A stretch of DNA of 64,000 bases from Bradyrhizobium sp. C9 (lineage in GTDB: Bacteria; Pseudomonadota; Alphaproteobacteria; Rhizobiales; Xanthobacteraceae). A program made the translations under genes and the position numbers. Below are positions 62,717-64,000 of this stretch, piece after piece. The notes under the pieces are model-generated. The model had not been told where the DNA came from and made no database searches. It was given only the letters and a program-made list of their open reading frames with translations. Numbering within the stretch: the stretch's first letter is position 1; the number at the start of each line of letters is the position of its first letter. The stretch is from assembly GCF_002532045.1 (NCBI RefSeq), contig NZ_NWTG01000006.1, positions 310,001 to 374,000 of the forward strand, written 5' to 3'.

Positions 62717-64000
62717 TGATTTTGCAGTGGCAAAGGCTCAAGCGCGTCCATCGCTCGATCGCGGTGCTGTCCGCGACGCTGATCGGCGCCGTGACGACCA
62801 TCATGCTGCTCTGCGCGGCAGCGCTGCTGATCCGATTTGGCGGTGACGATGACGGCACCTGGGCCGCCGCCGACGTCGCCGATGCATTGAAGGAAGCCGT
62901 CATCCGCAACGAGACCGGGCAACTGGCGCTCAAGCGGACCTCGAGGCTGGACGAGATCACCCGCGAATTCCCGACATTCTGGTATGTCGTGTCCGACAAG
63001 AGTGGAGAGGTCAGCTACGGCCCAGTCCCGAAGTGGCGTCCGCAAAAGACCCAGACATCGCGTGACGGGACGAGTTTCCTCGCCTACGCGTTTGACGGGG
63101 AAACCACCAATCTGAAGAAGATGTCGGCGGTCCGAAATACGCCTGTGGGTGAAGTGTGGATTGAAACCGGTGGTGTGGCCTATACGGCAGCGCAACTAAC
63201 GACCGGAATGCTCACCGATGCGACGATCGTCGCGCTCCCCATTATCCTCGTCCTGGCGGCGACGGCGTTTACCGCGATGGTTTTCGTGCCGACGTTGATC
63301 GCACGTCCCGTCCGGGCCGTCGCTGCGGCCGCCGAGATGATCGATGGGGTTTCGGATGGTCGCCGACTGCCGGAACAGGATGCGCCGGCCGAGCTCCTGC
63401 CTCTCGTCGCGGCTTTCAATCGCGCGCTATCGCGAATAGACGTCGCTTCGAAATCGCAACGAAACTTCCTGTCGAATGCTGCACACGAGTTGCGTACGCC
63501 CTTGACCAATGCGCGCACCATACTCGAGCAGGTCGAGGACGCTCCATTGCGTGCGAGGCTGATCGCCGAGAACCAGAAGCTGTCGTCGATCGTCACCATG
63601 CTGCTCCAACTGGCGCGCATCTCCGCCGAACCTGCCGAACTGATCGAAATGGACCTTGCGGCGCTTGCACGCAAGGTTGCGGCCGAACACGTGCCGATGG
63701 CGTTGAAGAACGGAAGCGATGTCGAGTTCATCGAGCCTCGTCACCCGATCTGGGTACGCGGCTCGGAAACCGCGATCGCCGTCGCGCTCTCGAACCTGAT
63801 CCGAAACGCCGTGACTCACGGCGGCACAGGCGGCTCCGTCCTCATCGAGGTCGGAGCACCCGCGCGGCTGAGCGTGATTGACTACGGATCGGGACTCCAA
63901 CTCGGTCAGCCCGAACTGCTGCTTGAGCCCTTCAAGCGCGGCAACACCGGCGCGGAAGGAACAGGGTTAGGACTTTCGATCGTCTCCCAGGTGATGACCA
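62713..64000 (+). CDS. Two-component sensor histidine kinase (3'-truncated by window edge)
   Basis: The frame runs to the end of the window; about 429 codons are visible. The ATG at 62713 overlaps the regulator stop by 4 bp. Two membrane helices (about 18-38 and 168-194) flank a periplasmic sensor of about 130 residues, followed by HAMP, HisKA (SNAAHELRTPLTN, His258), and the ATPase domain (NLIRNAVTHGG, IDYGSGL, GTGLGLSIV). It is a TctE/QseC-like sensor; the signal is unknown. Confidence 0.92.
   Translation, partial: MMILQWQRLKRVHRSIAVLSATLIGAVTTIMLLCAAALLIRFGGDDDGTWAAADVADALKEAVIRNETGQLALKRTSRLDEITREFPTFWYVVSDKSGEVSYGPVPKWRPQKTQTSRDGTSFLAYAFDGETTNLKKMSAVRNTPVGEVWIETGGVAYTAAQLTTGMLTDATIVALPIILVLAATAFTAMVFVPTLIARPVRAVAAAAEMIDGVSDGRRLPEQDAPAELLPLVAAFNRALSRIDVASKSQRNFLSNAAHELRTPLTNARTILEQVEDAPLRARLIAENQKLSSIVTMLLQLARISAEPAELIEMDLAALARKVAAEHVPMALKNGSDVEFIEPRHPIWVRGSETAIAVALSNLIRNAVTHGGTGGSVLIEVGAPARLSVIDYGSGLQLGQPELLLEPFKRGNTGAEGTGLGLSIVSQVMT

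Overview
The window is a GC-rich chromosomal segment from an alphaproteobacterium, most likely Bradyrhizobium or a close relative in the Nitrobacteraceae. The evidence is a rhizobial-type glpR-glpD-glpSTPQUV glycerol locus in the known gene order, DUF4170 and DUF4159 proteins, a ScfR/RamB-type XRE regulator, and several families of palindromic intergenic repeats typical of this group. I see no rRNA, tRNA, CRISPR array, phage or insertion-sequence gene. It reads as ordinary core and accessory chromosome with many small transcription units.

Layout: 1-3.7 kb is the 3' end of a DUF4159 / amidotransferase-like membrane protein operon. 3.77-6.75 kb is a zinc-type locus: a near-perfect Zur palindrome, a DUF2946 protein and a ZnuD-like TonB-dependent receptor. 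6.8-16.3 kb holds small metabolic and hypothetical genes (EthD, GNAT, Nudix, metallophosphoesterase, a Gly/His-rich protein, DUF4170, a ScfR-like regulator, a Tat-exported HiPIP, a TonB-C-like protein, NTF2-like, GYD, aldo/keto reductase). 16.5-20.8 kb has htpX, a hybrid histidine kinase whose membrane domain matches plant ethylene receptors, and an MltB-type transglycosylase. 21-27.2 kb carries DUF1993, an SDR, an Old Yellow Enzyme, and a divergent MarR / TetX-like monooxygenase pair around a double operator.

27.3-36.3 kb is the glycerol uptake and oxidation locus: GlpV binds glycerol, GlpP/Q/U sit in the membrane, GlpS/T are the ATPases, GlpD oxidises glycerol-3-phosphate and GlpR regulates. 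37.5-43.6 kb is a tightly overlapping fatty-acid beta-oxidation operon (acyl-CoA dehydrogenase, thiolase, FadJ-type multifunctional protein, acyl-CoA thioesterase). 44-46.2 kb has an SMP-30-like lactonase and a flavin reductase. 46.4-51.4 kb is an RND efflux operon with its TetR regulator as last gene and a promoter embedded in a palindromic operator. 51.6-54.6 kb has an MFS permease and a YcaQ-type protein.

54.6-64 kb is a cell-envelope region: an OmpA-like protein behind a perfect CRP-type site, a protein-O-mannosyltransferase-family enzyme, a FecR-domain protein plus an outer-membrane barrel with a Thr-Pro linker, small exported proteins, a second GT39-family enzyme, and a two-component system preceded by three direct repeats at exact 11-bp spacing. 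The most interesting signals are the ethylene-receptor-like kinase, a repeat family whose hairpin stem changes sequence between copies while staying paired and which always sits beside a stop codon, the Zur/ZnuD locus, and the possible O-mannosylation of the Thr-Pro linker.
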